Assembly: GCA_963775015.1 (NCBI GenBank)
Contig: CAVZHI010000011.1
Coordinates: forward strand, 178,643-242,642
Direction: 5' to 3'
Length of the DNA stretch: 64,000 bases
Origin: JAEMQF01 sp963775015
GTDB lineage: Bacteria; Pseudomonadota; Gammaproteobacteria; Burkholderiales; Burkholderiaceae_C
Shown: positions 20,284 to 29,482 of the stretch, piece after piece
Numbering within the stretch: position 1 is the first letter of the stretch
Layout: every line of letters starts with the position of its first letter
The notes under the pieces: model-generated
The model's database searches: none
What the model saw: only the letters and a program-made list of their open reading frames with translations
What the model was told of the DNA's origin: nothing
Translations under genes and position numbers: made by a program

Positions 20284-21894
20284 TTACGGCGCTTTCGCGT
20301 CTCCCAGGGGTTCGACGCGGGTGAGATCAGCGTCCGGAAATCGAACCAGGTAACCGGTCTTGGACGCGACGCGCTGCCCCGTTCCCAGGCTGAGGCGCGG
20401 GTAGAGACCGGCAAAGCCGCGCCGTTCCGTGATCACCTCGAGGCGCTCGATCAGGAACTCGGCGCCCGGCCGTTGCACGACTTCGTCCATTGCGTGCTGG
20501 AGTGCGCTGCACGCCATGTAGGCGTCGGCTTGCAGCGATTCGTCTTCGAGGGGCAGGCCTTGTTTGGCGAGCCATGCGCCCAGGACGCGCAGGCGCGTGG
20601 CGCGCTCCTCGGGCAGGGCGTGTGGATGGGCAATGACCGCGGCGCTCCGCAGCGAAGCCGGAACCGCGTCGAAGTCATGACCGAGCAGCGTCGCCGAAAG
20701 GTACAGCTCAGTCGAAGCGCTGGGCGGCGCCACGCGCGTCAGGTCTGCGCCGCGCAGCCACAGCACCTGGGCGACACTCGTCACGGGGCTGTCGCGCTCG
20801 ATCTGGCGTTGCACCACTTCGATGTCGCTGCCGGCGAGCGACTCGTGCAGCGCGTCTGCGCCCGCCTGCGCGGCGAAGTCGCCGAAGCGAAGCCACTGCA
20901 CGACACGACGCGGCGCAGTTTCGCGCAGCCGCGCTGCCATCAGCGCCGCTTCCAGGTGCACGCCGGCGCCGGCGTAGATCGAGTGGTGGTTGGCGGCGGC
21001 GACCGGCGGCGCCTCGAGGTGCGGATAAATGCAAGGCAGCGCCTCGCGTTCGCAGAACTGCTGCACGGGCATCCAGTCACCGCCGTGCGCCGCGTCGACG
21101 AGACCGCCGAGCATCGCGAACACCGGCTGGCGCTTCGCGTGATCGCGCAGCTGCGCGTCCCAGCCCGAAGCAGGCCCGCTCAGTTCCCAGACGTGCAGCG
21201 CCCAGCGCTGCGGCTCGGCGCGCTGCATCTGCGCGCTGAGCAGTTTGCGGCGCCGCTCATGGCCCGGCCCTGCATTGTGTTCGGCGACACACGCCTGCAG
21301 CGCGGTTTTCATGATGCGGCGCTGGCGCGCATCGACGCCGCCGGCGATCACGCTGGCCAGGTGCACGACGCCGTTGCTGATCCCTGCCGGCGGGGCGGCG
21401 GAGAGCGTGCGCAGATAAGCGGCGAGCGCGTCGAGCTGAGGCGCGGCGAGCCGGTAGCGCGGCATCAGGTAGTTCAGGGCGCGACCGTCTTGCGCCACGC
21501 CGTCGTTCAGGGCACGCGCGAGTGCGGCCTGCGCCGGATCAACGCCCTGACGCGGCATCGCGCCGGGTGACGCGAGCACGCGCAGTGCCGACGCGTCGAT
21601 CGGCGGGACATGGGTTCGCCCCTCCGAGCCACCCATGCCGCTGCGGCGGTGGCAGTTCACGCACGCGGCGCCGGCGCCGCTCGTTGCCACGCCGGCGGCG
21701 CGCGTCGCGACGATCGGTACGCTGCCGGCGCGGCCCTCGAGATAGATTTGCCGCCCGAGTTCGACGTCTGCCGAAGTCGCGAACGCGCCGCTGGCGAAGG
21801 CGCTGAGCAAAACGCCAGCGAGTGCGCTGTGCCACGCGGCGCGGACAGGGTTCGTCAGTCGTGCCTTGCGTTTTCTGCGCGCGCTGCGCGTCAT
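20284..21894 (-). CDS. cytochrome c fused to periplasmic binding-protein-like domain
   Basis: A 536-residue exported protein. A signal peptide ends near AFAT (40). Residues about 41-165 form a c-type cytochrome with haem site CVNCH (78-82), ELGRQIYLEG before it, and a probable Met ligand in LMPRY (Met144). From about 175 the sequence resembles the type I periplasmic binding fold of branched-chain amino-acid receptors (VVHLASVIAGG, a central YAGAGVHLEAALMAARL, a late ALQHAMDEVVQRPG). The fusion is unusual and suggests a redox protein that binds a ligand. Its start overlaps the stop of the SCO gene in ATGA (21891-21894), so the two are translationally coupled. It faces multicopper oxidase 2. 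The role is unknown. Confidence 0.82.
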   Translation of the reverse strand: MTRSARRKRKARLTNPVRAAWHSALAGVLLSAFASGAFATSADVELGRQIYLEGRAGSVPIVATRAAGVATSGAGAACVNCHRRSGMGGSEGRTHVPPIDASALRVLASPGAMPRQGVDPAQAALARALNDGVAQDGRALNYLMPRYRLAAPQLDALAAYLRTLSAAPPAGISNGVVHLASVIAGGVDARQRRIMKTALQACVAEHNAGPGHERRRKLLSAQMQRAEPQRWALHVWELSGPASGWDAQLRDHAKRQPVFAMLGGLVDAAHGGDWMPVQQFCEREALPCIYPHLEAPPVAAANHHSIYAGAGVHLEAALMAARLRETAPRRVVQWLRFGDFAAQAGADALHESLAGSDIEVVQRQIERDSPVTSVAQVLWLRGADLTRVAPPSASTELYLSATLLGHDFDAVPASLRSAAVIAHPHALPEERATRLRVLGAWLAKQGLPLEDESLQADAYMACSALQHAMDEVVQRPGAEFLIERLEVITERRGFAGLYPRLSLGTGQRVASKTGYLVRFPDADLTRVEPLGDAKAP

Positions 21895-22520
21895 GGCGCG
21901 GTCGGCATGCGGCGGAACTCGCCGAGCAGATCGGCCGGTGTCGCGAATCCTTCCAGCCTGACCCACGGCGCGCCGGGCCCGGAGCGCAGGAAGGTGATCG
22001 GTCGGTGGTGCATCTTGTCGCCGAAGTACGCCTGGAAGGCCTTCTGCAGCTTGACGCTGCTCGCCATGTCGCCGGTGTAGTAGGACCAACCCTTGTCGGC
22101 GCCGAACTGCGCCGCGTAGCTCGTCAGGCGCGCCGGTGTGTCCTGCTCGGGGTCGATCGAGACGGAGACGAAGTTCACGGCGTCGGCCTGCGGCCCCAAT
22201 TGGCGCCGGAACTCGGCGGTCGTCTGGGTCAGCAACGGGCACACCGCCGTGCAGGTCGTGAAGATGAACGTCAGCACGACCAGGCGGCCGTCGTCCAGGT
22301 CGCGGTCGACGCGTGCGCGGCTGCCGTCGGCGCGCAGCATGTTCAGTTCCGGAATCCGGTAGGTCGCGAGCTGGCGCTTGTAGCCAGGAGACGCGTCGGC
22401 ATGGTGCTTGTGGTGAGCGTGCGGGTCGTCGGCGGCACGCGCCGTTGTCGCCCCTGCGAGGGCGAGGGCGAACGCTCCGAACAGGGCGAATCGAGCCGAT
22501 CCGGCAACGGGACGTGTCAT
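21891..22520 (-). CDS. SCO1/SenC-family copper chaperone
   Basis: A 209-residue exported thioredoxin-fold protein. The signal ends ARA, then a His-rich segment (HAHHKHHAD) that may hold copper. The copper-site CxxxC is in TTCTAVCPLL (Cys90, Cys94), followed by VSVSIDPEQDTPARL, a family hallmark. The distal His region reads MHHRPITFL rather than the usual pattern but still offers His. It would insert copper into a cuproenzyme, most simply multicopper oxidase 2 encoded opposite. ATG 22520 is chosen over the in-frame ATG 22532 because it begins with the basic n-region MTRPV. Confidence 0.87.
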   Translation of the reverse strand: MTRPVAGSARFALFGAFALALAGATTARAADDPHAHHKHHADASPGYKRQLATYRIPELNMLRADGSRARVDRDLDDGRLVVLTFIFTTCTAVCPLLTQTTAEFRRQLGPQADAVNFVSVSIDPEQDTPARLTSYAAQFGADKGWSYYTGDMASSVKLQKAFQAYFGDKMHHRPITFLRSGPGAPWVRLEGFATPADLLGEFRRMPTAP

Positions 22521-22581
22521 GCGTTTCTCCAAGGGTGGACGTTCGAGGCGGGCTCGGGCCGGGGCGCTGGCGCCGGCCGAT

Positions 22582-23301
22582 TCAAAACATGCTGGCGAGC
22601 GATTCGAGGTGCGGCGCGCCGCGGCGCCTGCTGAACACGGGCCGATCGACGATGCCGAGGTCGATCGCGGCGATCATCAGCTCGGTCGCGTTGTGCACGC
22701 CGATCTTGCGCATCAGGTTCGCGCGGTGCTTCTCGACCGTCTTCTGACTCACGCTCAGGTACTCTGCCGTGGCGCGGTTCGTGCGGCCCTCGGCGATCAA
22801 TTGCAGGATGCTGCGCTCGCGCGCTGTCAGTTTCGCGACGCGGCCGAGCTCGTTGGCGTCGGCCGACTCGGGATTCAGGTAGCCCTCGACGAGCAACGAC
22901 GAGATCGCCGGGCTCAAATACCTCTTGCCCGAAGCGACGCAACGCAACGCGCCGAGCAGCTCTTCGAAGCTCACGCTCTTCAGCACGTAGCCGTCGGCGC
23001 CGGCGCTCAGCGACTCGCGCACGCAATCGTCGGTGATCGCGTCGCTGAGCATGACGATGCGGATCTGCGGCGCACGGCGCTTGACCTGTGCCACCGTCTC
23101 GATGCCGCACATGCCGGGCAAGTGCGAGTCGATCAACATCAGCTCTGGGGCATGCGCCAGCGCGCCCTGCAGGGCCTCGATGCCGTCACGCGCCTCGCCG
23201 ACGACGTTGAACTCGCCGCTCGAATCGAGCAGCGATCGCAGACCCTGGCGCAGCAAGCCGTTGGAGTCGACGAGGAGGATCGAAGGTCGAGATGTGCGCA
23301 T
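22582..23301 (-). CDS. NarL/FixJ (LuxR-type) response regulator, orphan
   Basis: 239 residues: receiver with Asp58 in LMLIDSHLPGM and Lys in GYVLKSVS, then a LuxR helix-turn-helix (LTARERSILQLIAEG, VSQKTVEKHRANLMRK). No kinase gene is adjacent. It lies about 60 bases upstream of the SCO gene on the same strand and could be its co-transcribed regulator. The start at 23301 gives the normal receiver opening RPSILLVDSN. A perfect PmrA-like direct repeat lies 87 bp upstream, suggesting control by the QseB/PmrA-like system. Confidence 0.88.
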   Translation of the reverse strand: MRTSRPSILLVDSNGLLRQGLRSLLDSSGEFNVVGEARDGIEALQGALAHAPELMLIDSHLPGMCGIETVAQVKRRAPQIRIVMLSDAITDDCVRESLSAGADGYVLKSVSFEELLGALRCVASGKRYLSPAISSLLVEGYLNPESADANELGRVAKLTARERSILQLIAEGRTNRATAEYLSVSQKTVEKHRANLMRKIGVHNATELMIAAIDLGIVDRPVFSRRRGAPHLESLASMF

Positions 23302-23387
23302 GGGCTGGCCTCGGTGGGTCGGGATCGGGCCAGGACATCGCAAATTCGCACGCCTGCCTGACCACAGAGGCGAGTCTCTGCAGTGGC

Positions 23388-23404
23388 CTTAAACGCGACT
23401 TAAA
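23388..23404 (-). promoter_or_regulatory. PmrA/QseB-type box upstream of LuxR-type regulator
   Basis: On the minus strand TTTAAG, five bases, TTTAAG: a perfect direct hexamer repeat with an 11-bp period, matching YTTAAK-N5-YTTAAK in both halves. It is the best of the three boxes in this region and sits 87 bp before the start at 23301, between that gene and the HerA-like ATPase gene. Confidence 0.55.
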
Positions 23405-23499
23405 GCGGGCGCCCATCCCCCGGGATGAGGGGGCACAACCGCGCGAGAAACGCTTCGAAGGAACGTTTGTGTCGGGCTCGCCTGGTTCAGGTCGCCTCT

Positions 23500-25074
23500 T
23501 CAGCGGCGTCGGCCACCGCCACCCAGGATGCTGCCGAGTACGCCCCGAATGATTTCGCGGCCCACCGTCGAGCCGATGCTGCGCACCGCAGAGCGCGCCG
23601 CCGCTTCGGCCAGGCCTTCATGCCGGCCGCCGCGCGGGCCGGTGGTGCCGAACAACACGTCTTTCATTCCACCGAGCATGCCGCCGCCGCTGGCGGCTTC
23701 GGGCGCCTGGCGCGAGGCCGTGCCGCCAGGGTTCGCCGTGCCGGCGCCTGCACCGCGACCCGCGCCCGGCGCTGCGTCAGCGCCTGGCGCCGGCGCGCCC
23801 GCGACCCGGCCTTTGAGTTTTTCGTACGCCGATTCGCGGTCGACGACTTTTTCATAGACCCCGGCAACGAGCGAACCTGCCACCAGCGCCTTGCGCTGCT
23901 CCGGCGAAATCGGCCCGATCTGGCTCCCCGGCGGCAACACGAAAACGCGCTCGGTGACGCTCGGCCGGCCCTTCGCATCGAGAAAACTCACCAGCGCTTC
24001 GCCGACCGCGAGTTCCGTGATCGCGGTTTCCACGTCGAGCTTGGGATTGGCGCGCATCGTGCTCGCCGCGGCTTTCACCGCCTTCTGGTCGCGTGGCGTG
24101 AAGGCGCGCAGCGCGTGCTGGACCCGGTTCCCCAATTGCGCGAGCACCGTGTCCGGAATGTCGAGCGGGTTCTGCGTCACGAAGTACACGCCCACCCCCT
24201 TGCTGCGCACAAGGCGCACGACGAGTTCGATGCGCTCGGTGAGCGCCGCCGGGGCGTCCTTGAAGAGCAGGTGCGCTTCGTCGAAGAAGAACACGAGCTT
24301 GGGTTTTTCCAGGTCGCCGACTTCGGGCAACTGCTCGAACAGTTCCGACAGCATCCAGAGCAGGAAGGTCGCGTAAAGCCGCGGGTTGTTCATCAGCTTG
24401 TCGGCCGACAACACGTTGACGATTCCCTTGCCCTGGTCGGTCTGCATGAAGTCGGCGATGTTGAGCATCGGCTCGCCAAAAAAGGTGTCACCACCCTGTT
24501 CGCCGATCTGCAACAGCCCGCGCTGGATCGCGCCGACGCTCGCCGCGCTGACGTTGCCGTACTCGGTCGTGAACTGCGCGGCGTTGTCGCCCACGTGCTG
24601 GAGCATCGCGCGCAGGTCTTTCAGATCCAGCAGCAGCAGACCGTTGTCATCGGCGATCTTGAACACGAGTTGCAGCACGCCTTGCTGGGTTTCGTTCAGC
24701 GCGAGCATGCGCGACAGCAACAGCGGCCCCATGTCGCTCACCGTCGCGCGCACCGGATGGCCTTGGGTGCCGAACACGTCCCAGAGCGTGGCAGGGCAGG
24801 CCACGGCCTCGGGCGCGTCCAGGCCGCGTTCCTTGAGCACCGCGGCGAGCTTGTCGCTCAGGCGGCCGGCCTGGGTGATCCCGGTCAGGTCGCCCTTCAC
24901 GTCGGCCATGAAGACGGGAACGCCGATGCGGCTGAAATTCTCCGCCAGGGTCTGCAGCGTGATCGTCTTGCCGGTGCCCGTGGCGCCGGTGATCAGGCCG
25001 TGTCGATTCGCGAGTGCCGGGAGCATGAAGCACTCGGCGGCGGCGGACTTTGCGATGAGAAACGGCTCGGCCAT
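23500..25074 (-). CDS. DUF853 / HerA-like P-loop ATPase (YjgR type)
   Basis: 524 residues. Walker A GATGTGKT at 30-37, a DVKGDLTG segment, and Walker B FFFDEAHLLF place it in the DUF853 group of HerA/FtsK-like ATPases. YFVTQNPLDIPDTVLAQLGNR is the usual sensor region. A Pro/Ala/Gly-rich linker is followed by a C-terminal Arg/Gly-rich tail (GSILGGGGRRR). The family is widespread; a DNA-translocation or helicase role is inferred from HerA but not proven. Divergent from yebC. Confidence 0.88.
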   Translation of the reverse strand: MAEPFLIAKSAAAECFMLPALANRHGLITGATGTGKTITLQTLAENFSRIGVPVFMADVKGDLTGITQAGRLSDKLAAVLKERGLDAPEAVACPATLWDVFGTQGHPVRATVSDMGPLLLSRMLALNETQQGVLQLVFKIADDNGLLLLDLKDLRAMLQHVGDNAAQFTTEYGNVSAASVGAIQRGLLQIGEQGGDTFFGEPMLNIADFMQTDQGKGIVNVLSADKLMNNPRLYATFLLWMLSELFEQLPEVGDLEKPKLVFFFDEAHLLFKDAPAALTERIELVVRLVRSKGVGVYFVTQNPLDIPDTVLAQLGNRVQHALRAFTPRDQKAVKAAASTMRANPKLDVETAITELAVGEALVSFLDAKGRPSVTERVFVLPPGSQIGPISPEQRKALVAGSLVAGVYEKVVDRESAYEKLKGRVAGAPAPGADAAPGAGRGAGAGTANPGGTASRQAPEAASGGGMLGGMKDVLFGTTGPRGGRHEGLAEAAARSAVRSIGSTVGREIIRGVLGSILGGGGRRR

Positions 25075-25178
25075 CGTTGGGCTCCTGGGGTGGCACGTAA
25101 AATCGCAGTCTATCCAACAAACAGGGCCGGCCGGCCGCCAGCGTGTGACGCCGGCGTTGCCGCGCCGCGGGGGAATCG

Positions 25179-25901
25179 ATGGCCGGGCATTCCAAGTGGG
25201 CGAACATCCAGCACCGCAAAGGGCGCCAGGACGAAAAGCGCGGCAAGGTCTGGACGCGCGTGATCCGTGAAATCACCGTCGCCGCGCGCCAGGGCGGCGG
25301 CGACCCGGCGATGAATCCGCGCCTGCGCCTGGCGATCGACAAGGCGAAGGCCGCGAACATGCCGGCGGACCGCGTCAAGTACAACATCGACAAGGCGTCG
25401 GGAACTCTCGAGGGCCTGAACTACGAGGAAATCCGCTACGAGGGCTACGGCATCGGCGGCGCAGCGGTGATCGTCGACTGCATGACCGACAACCGGGTAC
25501 GCACCGTCGCCGAAGTGCGCCATGCGTTCAGCAAGTACGGCGGGAATCTCGGCACCGAGGGGTCGGTGGCGTTCCAGTTCAAGCACTGCGGGCAGTTCAT
25601 CTTCGCTCCCGGGACGAGCGAAGACAAAGTGATGGAGGTCGGATTGGAGGCCGGCGCCGAAGACGTGGTGACGGGCGACGACGGCGCGGTCGAAGTGCTG
25701 TGCGCGCCGCTCGACTTCGAGGCCGTCAGGGCGGCGCTGGAGCGCGCCGGGCTCAAACCCGAGCTCGCCGAAGTCACGATGCGTGCCGAGGCGAACGTCG
25801 ATTTGTCGGGCGAAGACTCGATGCGCATGCAAAAGCTGCTCGACGTCATCGAAGACCTCGACGACACGCAGAGCGTCTATCACAACGCGGTGCTGGAGTG
25901 A
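25179..25901 (+). CDS. yebC: YebC/PmpR (TACO1) family protein
   Basis: 240 residues, the full family length. The N-terminus MAGHSKWANIQHRKGRQD is the invariant family start, and the body has the domain-2 and domain-3 signatures (YEGYGIGGAAVIVDCMTDN, FAPGTSEDKVMEVGLEAGA). The family was described as transcriptional regulators and more recently as translation factors aiding ribosomes at poly-proline stretches. It is cytoplasmic. Followed by purD after an 88-base gap holding a REP-like element. Confidence 0.95.
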   Translation: MAGHSKWANIQHRKGRQDEKRGKVWTRVIREITVAARQGGGDPAMNPRLRLAIDKAKAANMPADRVKYNIDKASGTLEGLNYEEIRYEGYGIGGAAVIVDCMTDNRVRTVAEVRHAFSKYGGNLGTEGSVAFQFKHCGQFIFAPGTSEDKVMEVGLEAGAEDVVTGDDGAVEVLCAPLDFEAVRAALERAGLKPELAEVTMRAEANVDLSGEDSMRMQKLLDVIEDLDDTQSVYHNAVLE

Positions 25902-25950
25902 TGGACAGCTTCCAGGACAGCCTGCGTGCGCAGCCTCGCATTTCGTCGTC

Positions 25951-25970
25951 ATCCCGGCGAACGCCGGGAT
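25951..25970. repeat. REP-like palindrome (ATCCCGGC-GAAC-GCCGGGAT)
   Basis: A perfect 8-bp inverted repeat around GAAC, embedded in the familiar CGTCATCCCGGCGAACGC context of the dispersed intergenic palindromes of many proteobacteria. It sits in the yebC-purD gap and probably forms an mRNA hairpin. Only one copy is in this window, so dispersal is assumed from similar genomes. Confidence 0.65.
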
Positions 25971-25989
25971 CCACCGTTCGGGCGCAGAG

Positions 25990-27312
25990 ATGAAAGTCCT
26001 CGTCATCGGCAATGGCGGGCGCGAGCACGCGCTGGCGTGGAAGCTCGCGCAGTCGCCGCGCGTGCAGATGATTTACGTCGCGCCGGGCAACGGCGGAACG
26101 GCAAGCGACATTCGCTTGCGCAATGTGCCGATCACCGATTTGTACGAACTTGCCGAGTTTGCGCAGCGCGAAAAAATCGCCCTCACCGTCGTCGGCCCGG
26201 AGGCGCCTCTCGCCGCCGGCGCGGTCGACCTGTTTCGCGAGCGTGGCCTGCGCATCTTCGGCCCGACGCGCGCCGCGGCGCAGCTGGAGAGTTCGAAGGA
26301 CTACGCCAAGGCGTTCATGCAGCGCCACAGGATTCCGACCGCGGCGTTCGAGACCTTCACCGATGCGGCGCTGGCGCACGCGCATGTCGACGCCGAGCAT
26401 CGCAAGAGCGGTGCGCCGGTCGTCATCAAGGCCGACGGGTTGGCAGCGGGCAAGGGCGTCGTCGTCGCGACCACGCCGGCGCAGGCGCACCAGGCGATCG
26501 ACTGGATGCTCGCCGCCGAGCCCGCGGGCAACAAGCTCGGCGTGCAGCACAACGCCGGCGCCGACGGGCAAAGCGTGCCGCGCATCGTGATCGAAGAATT
26601 CCTCAGCGGCGAAGAAGCGAGTTTCATCGTCATGTGCGACGGCAAGAACATCGCCGCGCTCGCGACGAGCCAGGACCACAAGCGCCTGCTCGATGGCGAT
26701 GCCGGGCCGAACACCGGCGGCATGGGCGCGTACTCGCCGGCGCCGATCGTCACGCCCAACGTGCACGCGCGCGCGATGCACGAGATCATCCTGCCGACGA
26801 TCGCCGGCCTCGCCGCCGAAGGCATCGTCTACACCGGGTTTCTCTACGCCGGATTGATGATCGATGCGAACGGCCAGCCGCGCACGGTCGAGTTCAACTG
26901 CCGACTCGGCGACCCGGAAGCGCAAGTGATCCTGATGCGCCTCAAGTCGGACCTGTTCGACGTGCTGATGCACGCGACCGACGGCACGCTGAACCGCATC
27001 GAAATGCAGTGGGACCGGCGCAACGCGCTCGGCGTCGTTCTCGCCGCCGCCGGCTACCCCGACGCGCCACGCCGCGGCGACACGATCACCGGTGTGCCGC
27101 GCGAAACGCCCGAGGCGATGGTGTTCCACAGCGGGACCACGCTGCAAGACAAGACCCTGCGCACCTCGGGCGGCCGCCTGCTCTGCGTCACCGCGCTCGG
27201 CGAGCCACTGAAAACGGCGCAGGCGCACGCCTATCAGGTCGTGCAGGGCATCTCGATTGCCGGCGCGCAGTTCCGCCGCGACATCGGCCACCGCGCCATC
27301 AAGCAACGATGA
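25990..27312 (+). CDS. purD: phosphoribosylamine-glycine ligase (GARS)
   Basis: 440 residues. Joins glycine to phosphoribosylamine with ATP, step 2 of purine synthesis. The opening MKVLVIGNGGREHALAWKLA and the ATP-grasp landmarks (GPTRAAAQLE, VIKADGLAAGKGVVVA, EEFLSGEEASFIVMCDG, FNCRLGDPEAQVIL) are all present. A 13-residue loop after PAGNKLG (about 185) is slightly longer than in E. coli. ATG 25990 is fixed by the conserved N-terminus. Confidence 0.96.
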   Translation: MKVLVIGNGGREHALAWKLAQSPRVQMIYVAPGNGGTASDIRLRNVPITDLYELAEFAQREKIALTVVGPEAPLAAGAVDLFRERGLRIFGPTRAAAQLESSKDYAKAFMQRHRIPTAAFETFTDAALAHAHVDAEHRKSGAPVVIKADGLAAGKGVVVATTPAQAHQAIDWMLAAEPAGNKLGVQHNAGADGQSVPRIVIEEFLSGEEASFIVMCDGKNIAALATSQDHKRLLDGDAGPNTGGMGAYSPAPIVTPNVHARAMHEIILPTIAGLAAEGIVYTGFLYAGLMIDANGQPRTVEFNCRLGDPEAQVILMRLKSDLFDVLMHATDGTLNRIEMQWDRRNALGVVLAAAGYPDAPRRGDTITGVPRETPEAMVFHSGTTLQDKTLRTSGGRLLCVTALGEPLKTAQAHAYQVVQGISIAGAQFRRDIGHRAIKQR

Positions 27313-27324
27313 TTCGCCCCGCCC

Positions 27325-27927
27325 ATGGCTGATGTGATCTTGCCGGTGCAATTGCGCGGCAGCCGGGTCGCGCGCGCTGCTCTGCGCCTGGCGGGCTGGC
27401 GCGTCGGATTCGACGGATTGCCGGCGCGCCAGGGCGTTCTCATCGTCTATCCGCACACGTCGAACTGGGATTTCGTCGTCGGCATCTTCGCCAAATGGAC
27501 GATCGGCATCCCGGTCACGTTCTGGGGCAAGGACACGCTGTTTCGGATTCCCCTGTTCGGCGCCTGGCTGCGCTGGCTCGGCGGTGTGCCGGTGGACCGC
27601 AGCGCGCCGCACGGCATCGTCGACCAGATGGCGCAGGCGCTGCGGGAGGCGCGCGAATCGAATCAATTCCTCTGGCTCGCGCTGGCGCCGGAAGGCACGC
27701 GCCATCCTGGCCACGCCTGGCGCTCGGGTTTTTATCATGTGGCGCTGCGCGCCGGCGTGCACCTGGGTCTGGTGGGGTTCGACTTCCAGCAACGTCAGGT
27801 GAGCGTGCGCAGCTTTTTCAAGCCGAGTGGCGACGTCGCGCGCGACATGGCGCGAATCGAGGCCGTTCTCGGCTCGTGCATCGGCCGCCATCCTTCGCAC
27901 GCGGCACCGATACGCCTGCGCGAATGA
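27325..27927 (+). CDS. 1-acyl-glycerol-phosphate acyltransferase-like protein
   Basis: 200 residues of the PlsC/LPLAT superfamily. The acyltransferase motif I reads HTSNWDFV (H and D in place of the usual HxxxxD core) and motif III reads APEGTRHP. The middle is hydrophobic, as for membrane-associated acyltransferases. It is shorter than PlsC (about 245) and matches the short family found next to hemF in Burkholderiales. It presumably transfers a fatty acyl group to a lipid; the substrate is not known. Its stop overlaps the hemF start (ATGA at 27924). Confidence 0.82.
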   Translation: MADVILPVQLRGSRVARAALRLAGWRVGFDGLPARQGVLIVYPHTSNWDFVVGIFAKWTIGIPVTFWGKDTLFRIPLFGAWLRWLGGVPVDRSAPHGIVDQMAQALREARESNQFLWLALAPEGTRHPGHAWRSGFYHVALRAGVHLGLVGFDFQQRQVSVRSFFKPSGDVARDMARIEAVLGSCIGRHPSHAAPIRLRE

Positions 27928-28877
27928 ACACCGAAAGCGTCAGGCTCTACTTGCTCGGCTTGCAGGACCGAATCGTCGACGCCTTGCAGCTCGAAGGCGG
28001 CGAGCCGTTTCGCAGCGACGCCTGGACGCGTGAGCCGGGCGGCAAACTCGAAGGCGACGGCCGCTCGCGGCTCATCGAAGACGCGGCCCTGCTCGAGCGC
28101 GGCGGCTGCAATTTCTCGCATGTGAAGGGCAAGACGCTGCCGGCGTCGGCGACGCAGCACCGCCCCGAACTCGCCGGCGCCCCGTTCGAGGCGCTCGGCG
28201 TCTCGCTCGTGCTGCACCCGCGCAGTCCGTTTGTGCCGACCGTGCACATGAACGTTCGTTTGTTCGCTGCGCTGCCCGCGGCCGCCGCGCCGGTCGTATG
28301 GTTTGGCGGTGGCATGGACCTCACGCCGTATTACGGTTTCGAAGACGACGCGCGCCACTTTCACCGCGTCAATCGCGACGCGCTGCTGCCCTACGGCGCC
28401 GACAAGTACCCGCGCTTCAAGAAATGGTGCGACGAGTACTTCTTCCTCAAGCACCGCAACGAGCCGCGCGGCATCGGCGGCGTGTTCTTCGACGACCTCG
28501 CCGAACTTGGATTCGACACCGGCTTTGCGTTGACGCGTGCCGTGGGCGACGCGTTTCTCGGCGCCTACCTGCCGATCCTGCAGCGCCGCCGCGACCTGCC
28601 TTACGGCGAGCGCGAGCGCGACTTCCAGGCCTACCGGCGCGGCCGCTACGTCGAGTTCAACCTTGTGTTCGACCGCGGCACGTTGTTCGGGCTGCAGTCG
28701 GGCGGGCGCACCGAGAGCATCCTGATGTCGATGCCGCCGGTCGTGAAATGGCGCTACGACTGGGCGCCGCAGGCCGGCACGCCCGAAGCGCGCCTTTATA
28801 CCGACTTTCTCCGGCCGCGCGACTGGCTCGGCGAAGAAGAAGAGTCAGCGCGCGGCGCGAACGAGAGCAGCGATTGA
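27924..28877 (+). CDS. hemF: oxygen-dependent coproporphyrinogen III oxidase
   Basis: 317 residues. Converts coproporphyrinogen III to protoporphyrinogen IX using O2, the aerobic step of haem synthesis. The family signature is clear: HPRSPFVPTVHMNVR, VVWFGGGMDLTPYYG, FKKWCDEYFFLKHRNEPRG and GGRTESILMSMPP. The start ATG at 27924 overlaps the preceding stop. The stop overlaps the TTG start of nadD. Part of the run 27325-31279. The many haem proteins elsewhere in the window need this pathway, but nothing ties it to them specifically. Confidence 0.96.
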   Translation: MNTESVRLYLLGLQDRIVDALQLEGGEPFRSDAWTREPGGKLEGDGRSRLIEDAALLERGGCNFSHVKGKTLPASATQHRPELAGAPFEALGVSLVLHPRSPFVPTVHMNVRLFAALPAAAAPVVWFGGGMDLTPYYGFEDDARHFHRVNRDALLPYGADKYPRFKKWCDEYFFLKHRNEPRGIGGVFFDDLAELGFDTGFALTRAVGDAFLGAYLPILQRRRDLPYGERERDFQAYRRGRYVEFNLVFDRGTLFGLQSGGRTESILMSMPPVVKWRYDWAPQAGTPEARLYTDFLRPRDWLGEEEESARGANESSD

Positions 28878-29482
28878 GCCGCATCGGAATCTTCGGCGGC
28901 AGTTTCGACCCGGTGCACAACACGCACCTGGCCCTGGCCGACCTGGCGCTGCAGCACCTGAAGCTCGATCGGTTGTTGTGGGTGCCGGTCGGTCAGCCGT
29001 GGCAGAAGGCGCGCCAGCTGGTGCGCGCGGCAGACCGCGCGGCGATGGTGCAGCTCGCGATCGAACATGAGCCGCGCTTCAAGCTCGAAAGCTGCGAGCT
29101 GCTTCGCAGCGGGCCGAGTTACACCGTCGACACGGTGCGCGAACTGCGCGCGCGCGCCGGCGCGGCGAGCGATGACCAGTGGTTTCTGATCATCGGGCAG
29201 GACCAGTTCGCGCAGTTCCACACCTGGCACGGCTGGGAAGAACTGGTGCGGCTCGTGAGCCTCGCGGTCGCGAACCGCGCCGGCGACGCACCGCACTCGA
29301 ACCCCGAAGTCGCTGCGGCGAGCGGCAACGTGATCGTGCTGCCGCTGCCGCCGAGCAACGTGTCGGCGACCGGGGTGCGGCTGCGCGTCACGTTGGGCCA
29401 GGACATCACCGCGATGGTGCCCGCGGCCGTGGCACGTTATATTGAGCACCATGGCCTCTACCGAGGCCCGCCCAGGAGTTGA
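28874..29482 (+). CDS. nadD: nicotinate-nucleotide adenylyltransferase
   Basis: 202 residues. Makes deamido-NAD from nicotinate mononucleotide and ATP. The N-terminal GIFGGSFDPVHNTHL (HxGH-type nucleotidyltransferase site, here HNTH), the WVPVGQPWQK segment and the SNVSATGVR (ISSTxIR-like) C-terminal motif identify it. The start is TTG 28874 overlapping the hemF stop (TTGA), because no ATG or GTG lies ahead of the conserved SRIGIFGGSF. Expression is thus coupled to hemF. Directly followed by rsfS. Confidence 0.93.
   Translation: MSRIGIFGGSFDPVHNTHLALADLALQHLKLDRLLWVPVGQPWQKARQLVRAADRAAMVQLAIEHEPRFKLESCELLRSGPSYTVDTVRELRARAGAASDDQWFLIIGQDQFAQFHTWHGWEELVRLVSLAVANRAGDAPHSNPEVAAASGNVIVLPLPPSNVSATGVRLRVTLGQDITAMVPAAVARYIEHHGLYRGPPRS

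Noticed and set aside
25110..26012. Minus-strand frame starting in the REP-like repeat and reading WIPAFAGMT
   Set aside because: That peptide is the well-known translation of this repeat type, and the rest is antisense to yebC.
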